Assembly: GCF_027557445.1 (NCBI RefSeq)
Contig: NZ_CP106841.1
Location: 1,412,001 to 1,476,000, forward strand
Reading direction: 5' to 3'
Source: Paenalcaligenes faecalis
GTDB lineage: Bacteria; Pseudomonadota; Gammaproteobacteria; Burkholderiales; Burkholderiaceae_B
DNA: 64,000 bases
A program made the translations under genes and the position numbers. Below are positions 24,909 to 33,434 of this stretch, one piece after another (the stretch's first letter is position 1; each line of letters opens with the position of its first letter). The notes beneath the pieces are model-generated. The model saw only the letters and a list, made by a program, of their open reading frames with translations, was not told where the DNA came from and did not search any database.

Positions 24909-25388
24909 TTAATCCACTTCTTGTAAACGTATACATGACACTTTCATCGGGTCAACCCAAGCTTTATGGCGTCTACCCACCTGAACATCAGCCAACTGCA
25001 CAAAAGACACAGGCTGTTTTATACGAGTTTCGTGTGCCTTCCCATCCAAAACATAACGCAGCCCATACTCCATAATCGGCATATGGTTTAAATAAGAATT
25101 GGTCTGGCGCACACTGATTATTTCAGCCATAACCTCTACACCCGATTTAAGTAGCCGTTTTTGAATTTTTTTCTCATCAATCAGCATGGGCTTAAAGATG
25201 AAAAAATGGATTAAGAAAAAGACCAGTGCCAGGCCAAGGAACAAACCATGTAACAACCAATAGGACGGGGGAATACTGTGATTTTGAATCTGCACAGACC
25301 ACAGCCATAGCACGTAGAATGCAGCAAATAAAAAAGCCCGCTGCAGTACCCAGTCCAAACCTTGTTTTAAAATATGAAGAACGTGCAT
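24909..25388 (-). CDS. VgrG-linked two-helix membrane protein, copy 2
   Basis: 159 residues: two hydrophobic segments (about 17-35 and 43-68) and a soluble C-terminal domain with SVRQTNSYLNHMPIMEYGLRY, TRIKQPVSFVQLADVQVG and HKAWVDPMKVSC. It is a divergent paralogue of 21989-22435; the N-terminal helices have diverged much more than the soluble domain. It begins 9 bases after vgrG copy 2, behind GGGGTAACT. The pairing of each copy with its own vgrG suggests a functional partnership with the spike or its cargo. No function can be assigned from sequence. Confidence 0.7.
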   Translation of the reverse strand: MHVLHILKQGLDWVLQRAFLFAAFYVLWLWSVQIQNHSIPPSYWLLHGLFLGLALVFFLIHFFIFKPMLIDEKKIQKRLLKSGVEVMAEIISVRQTNSYLNHMPIMEYGLRYVLDGKAHETRIKQPVSFVQLADVQVGRRHKAWVDPMKVSCIRLQEVD

Positions 25389-25397
25389 AGTTACCCC

Positions 25398-27752
25398 TTA
25401 GACCACACTGGTTAAGCCATTCACTCGATTATCTAGTGCGCTTATACTGCTTTTCATGCCATTCATTTCTTGCTTCATTCCATGATGTTTACGGTATATA
25501 CCACCCAAACCAACAGAAACCGAATCAATTCGTACAGAAGAAGCCGCTAAACTGCTCTCAATGCCTACTAATCGAGCCTCTGCTGCAATGGCTTTATTTC
25601 TCGTTTTTGTCGCCTTGAACTCATACCCAGTCACCGAGGCAGAGGCACCCGTCGCCGAAACGGAAACCCCAGTTGCACTGGCTGATAGCGTAGTCGCACT
25701 CGCACTCAAATGCGTTATACCCATACTGTACGAAACATGAGTGAAATCAGTACCCTCTACATTTTTAAAGTGATTGGCCAGTCGCTCTATAAGACTCCCC
25801 TTGACCTCACTGCTTTTATTTCCGGACACCTCTTCTACCGAGTCCGTATCCACCACGCGTTTTAACGAGTGCAGCTTATTTAAGGTAGAGCCTAAAACAG
25901 TGAGCACCTGATTAGCATTTACCGTTTTTGTGTCCTCACCGGTCACCTCTTGTGATAAATTACCCTGATACTTATGTAAAGCATCGCTATTAACTTGGAT
26001 ATTCTGCTCAGCCTCCGTCACCCGATGTTCTACGCCCTTAATACGCTGCTCGAAATTACTGTCATAACGGTGCAAAGCGTGGCTATTGACCTGAATACGT
26101 TGCTCGGCCTGCACCAAGCGCTCTTCAATCGCTTTGATCACTGTGCTTAGGTTATTACCGACTTGAATCTGATGATCGTTACCAATTTCAACCCGATGAT
26201 TTACCCCTACGCCTTGGAAATAGTCCATTTCCGTGGTGTTTTTTGCATTACGCTCCGCATGCAAATGCACTAACTCACCGCCTGCGGCATCATCAAAAAT
26301 TAAATGATTCGCATTATCCGCACTCCCCCCAAAGGAGCGACTCACAAAACCGGACTGTGTGGGCGAAGGCGAAAAGGCGGGCATTTGTTTATCGTTATAA
26401 ACCCGCCCAATCACAACAGGGCGATCGGGGTCACCACCAATAAAATCCACAACCACTTCCTGCCCTACGCGAGGTGGCACAATAGACCCAAACCCAGATC
26501 CGGCGGAATCATTGGACACTCGAATCCAACACGATGCATTTTCATTTAATGGCCCATATCGATCCCAACGAAAATGCACCTTAATACGTTGATATTCATC
26601 GGTAAAAACCTCACTACCAGCAGGCCCCACCACCACAGCGGTTTGAGGTCCCCGAGTACGAGGCTTTGGGGCAAGCAAGGGGCTGCGATAAGGAATTTGC
26701 GCTAATTGGGCTAAAAATCGACTGTTATAATGGCCAGCCCCATCTCCTGAGGCATACCCCGACTCTTGCCAGTCATACTCCACGGCAACCAATAAATACG
26801 CATCCAAATCCACTCGTCGCGGACTCGATGTTAAATTAAAGATATAACCGGGAGCCAACGAGCGTAAAGTGGCCGCGCCCTCAATACTTTCAGCCGCAGC
26901 CTGTGCCGCTTCGGTTCGAATCCGTACATAATGATCGCCTTGATCCGCATCTAAATAGCCAACCTGCCAATCATAAATTTCTCGATTAGCCTGCTCGATG
27001 GAATAAGAGACGCGTCGCTGTTGACGCAAGCTAGTGGCTGATTTTTTAAAATCATAGTCATCAACCACATAGCTACTGGTTTGTAACTGGCTCTGGCGCT
27101 GCCACTGGTAAATACAAGGCGCATCGGGCAATGCATTTTCATTTTGAGGGTAATAAGCTAACTGCGCACAGGGAGATAAATCCTCATGCGCACTATTATC
27201 ATCACACAACACCATCACATGACGATCGGCATGATGCTCAAAGTAATAATAAATACCCTCTTTCTCCATTAAGCGCTGAATGAAGTTCAGGTCACTTTCT
27301 TCATACTGGACACAGTACTCATAAGGTGCATAGGCAGCACATAAGCGCTTTTCGTAATGAAATTTTGGATAAGACCCAAGTACCTCATCCAAAATATCCA
27401 CTACTGTCATATTTTGATAGATTTTGCAATCTTGATTTTGGCCCAAATACCAAAGCCAAGGACGCATTTGTAATTCATAACGAGCTAAACGAACACCACT
27501 ACTTTCTTGCCCTATATAGCTAAACTGAATCACTTCACCATGTAAATAACGGGGGGGCGTTAAGGGGCTATCTGCCGTTTGTACCTCAATGCATAGCGGC
27601 TGCCCTAATAACTCTGATGCCTCTATGCTAGCGTCAGGGCTTAATAGCTCTACGTTAAAATCAAAGACCGTAGATAACTGCTCTACGCCTTGTAAACGCT
27701 TAAATAATAACTTTTCACCCAATACACTGCGGGCACTAATTATCCGATTCAT
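25398..27752 (-). CDS. vgrG: VgrG (TssI) spike protein, copy 2
   Basis: Same architecture as copy 1: gp27-like blocks (NFIQRLMEKEGIYYYFEH, CVQYEESDL, LQMRPWLWYLGQ), OB domain (YQRIKVHFRWDRYGP, CWIRVSNDSAGSGFGSIVPPR) and beta-helix repeats. The distal part has HxxxD-spaced repeats (EQRIQVNSHALHRYDSNFEQR and EQNIQVNSDALHKYQGNLSQ), then a Ser/Ala/Thr-rich repeat of ATGxSxS type, and a helical tail SALDNRVNGLTSVV almost identical to that of copy 1. The start (784 residues) is the ATG behind AGGTG. It is the first gene of the vgrG-to-clpV block. Confidence 0.95.
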   Translation of the reverse strand: MNRIISARSVLGEKLLFKRLQGVEQLSTVFDFNVELLSPDASIEASELLGQPLCIEVQTADSPLTPPRYLHGEVIQFSYIGQESSGVRLARYELQMRPWLWYLGQNQDCKIYQNMTVVDILDEVLGSYPKFHYEKRLCAAYAPYEYCVQYEESDLNFIQRLMEKEGIYYYFEHHADRHVMVLCDDNSAHEDLSPCAQLAYYPQNENALPDAPCIYQWQRQSQLQTSSYVVDDYDFKKSATSLRQQRRVSYSIEQANREIYDWQVGYLDADQGDHYVRIRTEAAQAAAESIEGAATLRSLAPGYIFNLTSSPRRVDLDAYLLVAVEYDWQESGYASGDGAGHYNSRFLAQLAQIPYRSPLLAPKPRTRGPQTAVVVGPAGSEVFTDEYQRIKVHFRWDRYGPLNENASCWIRVSNDSAGSGFGSIVPPRVGQEVVVDFIGGDPDRPVVIGRVYNDKQMPAFSPSPTQSGFVSRSFGGSADNANHLIFDDAAGGELVHLHAERNAKNTTEMDYFQGVGVNHRVEIGNDHQIQVGNNLSTVIKAIEERLVQAEQRIQVNSHALHRYDSNFEQRIKGVEHRVTEAEQNIQVNSDALHKYQGNLSQEVTGEDTKTVNANQVLTVLGSTLNKLHSLKRVVDTDSVEEVSGNKSSEVKGSLIERLANHFKNVEGTDFTHVSYSMGITHLSASATTLSASATGVSVSATGASASVTGYEFKATKTRNKAIAAEARLVGIESSLAASSVRIDSVSVGLGGIYRKHHGMKQEMNGMKSSISALDNRVNGLTSVV

Positions 27753-27984
27753 ACAACACCTATATGTTCTATACCGCCATAGCAACTAGGGCGGCATCAT
27801 CGTTCGAGTATTCAAGTGAGATACCTAAAAGTCATCTAAATAAAAAAATAAAAAAGCGATCTTGGTATTATGCAAACCGGATTTTATGAATGCTTTATGA
27901 CAATTATGTTAATAACATATGAATTTACAATCTTCTACATATTGTCAAATTACTTTCATAAATGACAAGTACACTTAGCCGTCT
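27753..27984. promoter_or_regulatory. Divergent promoter region between vgrG copy 2 and tssG
   Basis: A very AT-rich gap of 232 bases that must drive vgrG-to-clpV (minus) and tssG (plus). It carries TGACAA at 27898-27903, TTGTCA at 27942-27947 and TGACAA at 27963-27968, the last two as inverted half-sites 21 bases apart. A TTGTCA also occurs in the tssJ/tssQ gap (13983), so a shared regulator is conceivable. Confidence 0.4.
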
Positions 27985-28983
27985 ATGAAAACTCACAGCC
28001 AATTAGCCCAATTTTGGCAAACGCTTGAACAGCGGCCTTATGATTATGATTTTTATGCGCTGCTACGACGTATAGAAAACAACTATGATTTAGCCCGCCC
28101 TTTAGGACGAAATGCCTTACCACGTCACGAGCCCGTGCGTTTAGGCCAGCTGCCGTCCCTAGCCTTTGCTCCTGCCCCGCTGCAAGCCATTACCCATACC
28201 CAGCAAAAACCGCAGGTTCATTTAGCTAGTTTCGGCCTATTTGGTCCAAATGGGGCATTACCCCTGCACCTGACCGAGCACGCTCATGAGCGACTGCATC
28301 AGCACAGGGACCCTAGTTTCACTGCCTTTGCAAATCTGTTTCACCATCGCCTGATCAGTTTATTTTATAGAGCGTGGGCCGATAACCAGAGCGCCGTAAG
28401 CCTTGATACCTCTGTTGAATCATTCAGTCGATATGTGGGCAGTCTGAGTCAACAAGACCCAGTTCAACCACCACCCAATACCGATCCATTAATCGCACCA
28501 CACAGTCAATTATATTTTGCGGGTTTTCTGGCTGACTCTAGACGGTGCGCCAGTGGTTTGGAGCAGTTGTTGGGTGATTTTTTTAATGTGCCTGTACGTA
28601 TAGTCCATCACATTCCACAATGGATTACATTAAGCTCTGGACAGCAGTGGCGCCTAGGGCAGCTTCAACCTCTAGGTAAAGGGGTGATCTTAGGTAAAAA
28701 AATCTATGACGCACAATATAAATTCAGGCTGCAACTAGGCCCGTTACGTCTAGATCAATTCACCTACTTTTTACCTAAACAACGGGGGGCTCTGCAACTA
28801 CAGCACTGGGTACAACGTTACTTAGGTATAGAGCTTGAGTGGGATACTCAACTAATTTTAGAAAAAAAAGAAGTCCAAGGTGTGCGCTTAGGTACAGCAC
28901 ATAGCCTTGGACTTAGTAGCTGGCTTGGTCATCGCCCAAACCGTCTATCCGATGCGGACGATGTCATTATTTCTTATTCCTGA
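27985..28983 (+). CDS. tssG: TssG, T6SS baseplate subunit
   Basis: TssG (VasB/ImpH) pairs with TssF in the baseplate wedge. The N-terminus FWQTLEQRPYDYDFYALLRRIE, the RHEPVRLGQLPSLAFAPAP block and ASFGLFGPNGALPLHLTEHAHER are diagnostic, followed by FANLFHHRLISLFYRAWAD and a C-terminal half with LGDFFNVPVRI and LGLSSWLGH. 332 residues, full length. It stands alone on the plus strand, divergent from vgrG and convergent with the NlpD-like gene, whereas in most loci it directly follows tssF. Since tssF lies at the other end of the cluster, this is a clear displacement. Confidence 0.93.
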   Translation: MKTHSQLAQFWQTLEQRPYDYDFYALLRRIENNYDLARPLGRNALPRHEPVRLGQLPSLAFAPAPLQAITHTQQKPQVHLASFGLFGPNGALPLHLTEHAHERLHQHRDPSFTAFANLFHHRLISLFYRAWADNQSAVSLDTSVESFSRYVGSLSQQDPVQPPPNTDPLIAPHSQLYFAGFLADSRRCASGLEQLLGDFFNVPVRIVHHIPQWITLSSGQQWRLGQLQPLGKGVILGKKIYDAQYKFRLQLGPLRLDQFTYFLPKQRGALQLQHWVQRYLGIELEWDTQLILEKKEVQGVRLGTAHSLGLSSWLGHRPNRLSDADDVIISYS

Positions 28984-29013
28984 TTGACCCCTCTCTATCA
29001 GCCCACACTCCTT

Positions 29014-29706
29014 TTATTTATTAGGTAAATGGCGCGTTGCGTCCACTGCCTTACCGTTATAACGTAACTCAAAATACAGCTGTACGGTATTGGTATCTGA
29101 ACTGCCCATCTGAGCAATGGTTTGCCCCTGTTTTACGGCTTGATTTTCTTTCACGCTAATCGACTCATTATGTGCATAAACACTAATAAAGTTCGCATCA
29201 TGGCTAATAATGACCATATTGCCGTAGCCCCGTAAACCATTGCCAGCGTACATGACTTTGCCCGCTGCTGCTGCCTTAATGGCTGCCCCTCGTGAACCCG
29301 TAATAAACACGCCTTGGGACTGAGTACCAGTTCCTCGACGGTGCGACCCCGCAGCAGGCCAAATAAGCTTAATACTACGAGGTGCCGCAACTGACGCTCC
29401 GGTAGTCGCTCTAGGTGGCTGTACTGTAGAACTACCGGCTGAGCCCATTGGCGGCAGAGGCGTAGATGAGCCGCCTTGGACTCGCAACGTCTGTCCCACT
29501 TGCAAATGATTCGGATTACGAATCTTATTTGCTCGCATTAACGAATCCACGCTCTGACCATGTTGACGCGCAATTTTAGAGAGGGTATCGCCTTTCACCA
29601 CTCGATAATAACCGGCCGCAGCCCCAGAGCCACCCCCTGTATTTTTAGGGCTAGAACCACACGCTGCCAACAGCAGTGTCATAAGGAGCACCATCAATAA
29701 ACGCAT
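29014..29706 (-). CDS. NlpD-like lipoprotein (LysM + degenerate LytM/M23 domain)
   Basis: Signal peptide with lipobox LAAC near residue 16, then a LysM domain (YRVVKGDTLSKIARQHGQ to HLQVGQTLRV, about 33-76), a Ser/Thr/Pro linker and a LytM domain (about 112-230). In the LytM part the zinc ligands are lost: the HxxxD site reads GVFITG and the HLH of the last motif reads VQLYF. This matches EnvC/NlpD-type proteins, which activate cell-wall amidases instead of cutting peptidoglycan. It is probably an outer-membrane regulator of daughter-cell separation. It is not in the usual rpoS-linked nlpD context, so it may be a second paralogue. Confidence 0.8.
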   Translation of the reverse strand: MRLLMVLLMTLLLAACGSSPKNTGGGSGAAAGYYRVVKGDTLSKIARQHGQSVDSLMRANKIRNPNHLQVGQTLRVQGGSSTPLPPMGSAGSSTVQPPRATTGASVAAPRSIKLIWPAAGSHRRGTGTQSQGVFITGSRGAAIKAAAAGKVMYAGNGLRGYGNMVIISHDANFISVYAHNESISVKENQAVKQGQTIAQMGSSDTNTVQLYFELRYNGKAVDATRHLPNK

Positions 29707-29754
29707 CTTTTTTACCTTCGCTTTTTCTGCAAATAACGCCCACTAAAACATAAA

Positions 29755-29774
29755 GCCCTCGGCTTGCCAAGGGC
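29755..29774 (-). terminator. Probable rho-independent terminator
   Basis: GCCCTTGGC and GCCGAGGGC pair across a 2-base loop (read on the minus strand), followed by a TTTATGTTTT tract. It lies downstream of the GH3 remnant and upstream of the NlpD-like gene, so it would separate the two. Confidence 0.6.
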
Positions 29775-29801
29775 ATTTTACTAATTATTAACCTTTTACT
29801 C

Positions 29802-30830
29802 TTAGGATTGAGGGCCAATCAAATCCTGAAAATCAAGTTTTTCAACAAATGCGTTTTTGACTTGCTCTACAAGTAAGAGCTCATCCAAACAAAAGCCTAT
29901 CCGCAAGGGCAGATCACGTGAGGATCGTCCGATGATCACCTCGTAGTCACCCGCCTCTGCTAGCCACTGAGCCCGATCGGTATAAAAAGAAGCTAAGTCC
30001 TTAGGCTCAATATTTAACGTCAGCGTTTCCGATTGCCCTGGTAACAACATGCCGGTTTTAGCAAAGTCAGCCAACACTTTACGCGGTTTATCGATGGTTT
30101 GATTAGGCGCAGCAACATATAACTGCACAATTTCTCGACCTGCGACTTTGCCGGTGTTTTTAATCTTTACTGATACCTGATACATTCCGTCTTGTTGCAA
30201 AGCATGAATCTGTATGTCTGAGTAATCGAAATTTGTATATGACAAACCATACCCAAATGGGTAAGCCACCTCTTTGGCAAACGCATCATAATAACGATAG
30301 CCCACATACACACCTTCGGTATAGCGAATATCGGTAGGATTGTCTGCCGGCACACCAAAAAAGCTTTTTGCAGAAGGCACATCATTATATTGCACAGATT
30401 CGTGCTGGTAACGGCTGTATCGACCGCTTGCATAGATAACGCTCCGGATTCGATATCTGCGAGCACGGCGGCCTGCTGCTTATCCATCCTCTAATGACTC
30501 ATTACCCATGGCTTGCCCCATCTTAAAGGCCAAGTCACGATCCCAAGTGCTAGCTAATGCACTCTCACAGGGAAAAGCAGTGGTATAGAACGTCTTATCC
30601 GTATCAGGCCGTGTGGCATCAATACGCACGCCTGCTGGACCATCACATAAAATAGTAGCTGGAACACCTAAACGATCTATAGCAAATGTCTCGCCTCCAG
30701 CCCCCGGAACCCTACCCTTAATCGATCCTATATTGACGGCAATATCCATACCTGTACCGTGCAGCAACGCCACCTTTTCTTCGGTGCTAAGCTGCGCCAA
30801 AATAGCCTGAACATCAACCTCTTTCATCAT
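29802..30830 (-). pseudogene. Decayed GH3 family beta-glucosidase
   Basis: Three pieces of one glycoside hydrolase family 3 gene remain in different frames. 30830-30480 encodes the N-terminus (LSTEEKVALLHGTG, RLGVPATILCDGPAGVR, TAFPCESALASTWDRDLA) and then stops. A short piece from 30487 reads DKQQAAVLADIESGALSMQAVD. 30395-29802 encodes the C-terminal fibronectin-III part (VGYRYYDAF, YPFGYGLSYTNF, VQLYVAAP). The catalytic centre and several hundred residues between them are absent; family members are about 700-800 residues. It is therefore a pseudogene with a large internal deletion plus frameshifts. Function before decay: cytoplasmic hydrolysis of beta-glucosides. Confidence 0.85.
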
Positions 30831-30866
30831 CTAAACGACCTCCAGTAAGGAACCTAAAAACGCACA

Positions 30867-33293
30867 TTACGAGCTCTCTGCTTTTGTAGCAGTCGAGCCT
30901 ACTGACGAAGCCGTCGTTTCGATCAACTCCATCCGCTGCGTTGGATGTAAAGCAAGACTTATTTTTTCAAAATTTTCTAATACTTTAAAAAACACCTGAC
31001 TACGAATACCATTGACCAGCCGAGGGGATGCCACAAAAAAGTACAAACTAAATGCAATACCACCAGACTCAAAGCCATCAATAATCACACTGGGACTGGG
31101 CTCTGTCAGCACCTCTTCGGTACTCTCCACCGCATCCAATAAACATTGACGCACCACGCTCGCATTGGTATTTACTGGCATGACTACTGTGATACGCCCC
31201 CGTCCCAACGGGTCACTGAGCGTAACATTGCGAACCGTCTTCGTAATGAACTCGGAATTTGGCACAATGACAGTTGAACGATCAAACATTTCAATTTCTG
31301 TTGCCCGTGCGTTAATACGACGTACATTGCCCTCTACCGTGCCTAAACTAACCCAATCCCCCACTTTGATGGGACGTTCAGCTAAGAGCAGCAAACCCGA
31401 AACAAAGTTCTGCACCACGGCCTGCAAGCCAAAACCTATACCCACAGATAACGCACTGACAATCCAAGCCATGCGGTCAAACCCAATGCCTGCTGCTGAT
31501 AGTGCCATGACCCCTGCCACCACATAACCCACGTAACTGACCAGTCGAGCTGCGGATGAGCGCATCCCGGGGTCAAGTCGCGTATGGGGCAAATAACGCT
31601 CAGCCAGCCAACTTTGTAAGCTTTGTACCACCCACGTCCCCACAACTAAAACGATGGCACCGTATAAAAAAGCCGCCGGTTTTAGCGTGACCTCTCCGAA
31701 AGTAAAACCTTGGAATAAAAAAGCTAAGCGACGGTGCAACCACACCATCGGGTCCTCACCAAACGGCAGAAAGAATAAAGTTAAGGCCACAAGCAATAAT
31801 AGAATTTTAACTGCACCAGCCAATAACAAAGCCATTTGGCTACGTATGCGCCCCTGACTTTCTGTAAGCTGCTGAGCCCCTTGATCCTCTTTAAACCTAT
31901 TTAAGGCTGCATTGGCTACGTCCCCAATTAGACAAAACAAAAGATAGGTCGTAAATACCACCAATGCCAACCAGATAACCTCTTGAATGATCAGATTACT
32001 CAGAGCGGTATACCCAATGGCCAACATAAACAAACTTAATACCACTGCAACCAATACCAGCTTTAATGCCAATCCATGTAGGCTTGTTGCAAGTGGAGTG
32101 GCAAGAGTTAGCTGCCCTTCTGAGGCATAATACCGTTGCGCTCTCCAGGCCCCCAGCCCAACCACCACATTGAGCCCCACTGCAAATAAGCCATTAGTCA
32201 GTAAGACCGTACTGATACTGGAGCTCACCACATGTGTTAGTTGCTGCAAAGTCCAAAGTGTCACGATGACTACACCCAACACCACCGGTAACCACTGCAG
32301 CGACTTAGCGACAGAATTAGGCAGGTTTGGTAAACGCCAACTTGGTTTAGTAGGAGCTAATAAAGCTCGGCCTAATCCTGCCATAAAAGAAGCCAAAGCC
32401 ACCACACCTACAAATTGCTGTAAAAATACCTCTAGCTCTTGGCTTAGTCCCTGCGCCCTATTCATAATAGAAAAGAGAATCAATAACGTTCCGGTAGGGA
32501 TAGATACATACACACCTACTAACATCGTTGCCAATAAACTACGCCGTAACCGAGTAGACTGACTACGCGTTAACAAAAATCGGATAAATAATTTCCATAC
32601 GTAAAGGCAGCTAAGCACCCAAACTAAGGCCATTATGATAAAAAAGGATTTGGCTCCGGCAGAGACCTCGGTAAGACTATCTCTAAACGTGCTAAAGCTC
32701 AGCTTTAACGCAATCAAATCCTCAGGGAGTTTATGCCTTAATTGCGACCATAACGAAGGTGAAAACGGTGATAAACCGCGTTGGCTAATCACCGCCTGAA
32801 ATTGCTGCCTACGCCTATTACCTAAGTCCTCTAGGGCTTGCTCTGCCTCTACAGCGATCAAGCGGGTTATTTTTAATTGACTACTGATGCTAGTGGCTTC
32901 GCTGGTGAGGTTTTCTCTCTGCTTTTTAACGTCCTCGTCCTCAGCCACCTCTGGATCCGATTGCCCCAACTCCGCTAATCGAGCCTGCACCCCCACTAAA
33001 GCAGGAGACAAAGACTCATCAATAGATCCCGCTTGAGACTGAATAGAAAATAAGCGATTACGTAAATCAAGTAACTGCTGATCACTTAGGCTACGCTCTG
33101 GCTCATTTAGTGTATTTTGAATCACTTTTAAATCGAGCTGAGCCTGCTCCAACCCTACAGATATCCCACTCAGCGCATCCACATCCTGAGCTTTGGCTGA
33201 AAGACTTACGACATGAATCAATATAATCAAAAACAAAAGACTGCTTTTGATTAGTGTATTGATTTTATTTTTATACCTGTTTATTTGATACAT
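30867..33293 (-). CDS. MscS-family mechanosensitive channel with DUF3772-type N-terminal region
   Basis: A signal peptide (KSSLLFLIILIHVVSLSAKAQ) leads to a periplasmic coiled-coil region (about residues 37-200, DUF3772-like), many membrane helices, and a C-terminal MscS core: the pore helix region AWIVSALSVGIGFGLQAVVQNFVSG, then LLLAERPIKVGDWVSLGTVEG, the beta domain RSTVIVPNSEFI and an alpha/beta end. Such large channels release osmolytes on hypo-osmotic shock. I use the ATG at 33293 because it gives a normal signal peptide; another in-frame ATG lies 12 codons upstream. No operon partner; the decayed GH3 gene follows. Confidence 0.85.
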   Translation of the reverse strand: MYQINRYKNKINTLIKSSLLFLIILIHVVSLSAKAQDVDALSGISVGLEQAQLDLKVIQNTLNEPERSLSDQQLLDLRNRLFSIQSQAGSIDESLSPALVGVQARLAELGQSDPEVAEDEDVKKQRENLTSEATSISSQLKITRLIAVEAEQALEDLGNRRRQQFQAVISQRGLSPFSPSLWSQLRHKLPEDLIALKLSFSTFRDSLTEVSAGAKSFFIIMALVWVLSCLYVWKLFIRFLLTRSQSTRLRRSLLATMLVGVYVSIPTGTLLILFSIMNRAQGLSQELEVFLQQFVGVVALASFMAGLGRALLAPTKPSWRLPNLPNSVAKSLQWLPVVLGVVIVTLWTLQQLTHVVSSSISTVLLTNGLFAVGLNVVVGLGAWRAQRYYASEGQLTLATPLATSLHGLALKLVLVAVVLSLFMLAIGYTALSNLIIQEVIWLALVVFTTYLLFCLIGDVANAALNRFKEDQGAQQLTESQGRIRSQMALLLAGAVKILLLLVALTLFFLPFGEDPMVWLHRRLAFLFQGFTFGEVTLKPAAFLYGAIVLVVGTWVVQSLQSWLAERYLPHTRLDPGMRSSAARLVSYVGYVVAGVMALSAAGIGFDRMAWIVSALSVGIGFGLQAVVQNFVSGLLLLAERPIKVGDWVSLGTVEGNVRRINARATEIEMFDRSTVIVPNSEFITKTVRNVTLSDPLGRGRITVVMPVNTNASVVRQCLLDAVESTEEVLTEPSPSVIIDGFESGGIAFSLYFFVASPRLVNGIRSQVFFKVLENFEKISLALHPTQRMELIETTASSVGSTATKAESS

Positions 33294-33434
33294 GATATCA
33301 ACCAAAATAAATAAGAAGAGCGAATGCAAACTCTTTGAATCACCAATATACTAAAGCCCAGATCTGAATCCAACTGATTTAAAACATCATCTCATTAGCT
33401 ATGAAAAACACAAAAAATTAAAAATGAAAACAAA

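Noticed and set aside
29014-29706. Active M23 peptidoglycan endopeptidase
   Set aside because: The zinc-binding residues are replaced (GVFITG for HxxxD, VQLYF for HLH), so it is called an NlpD-type activator.
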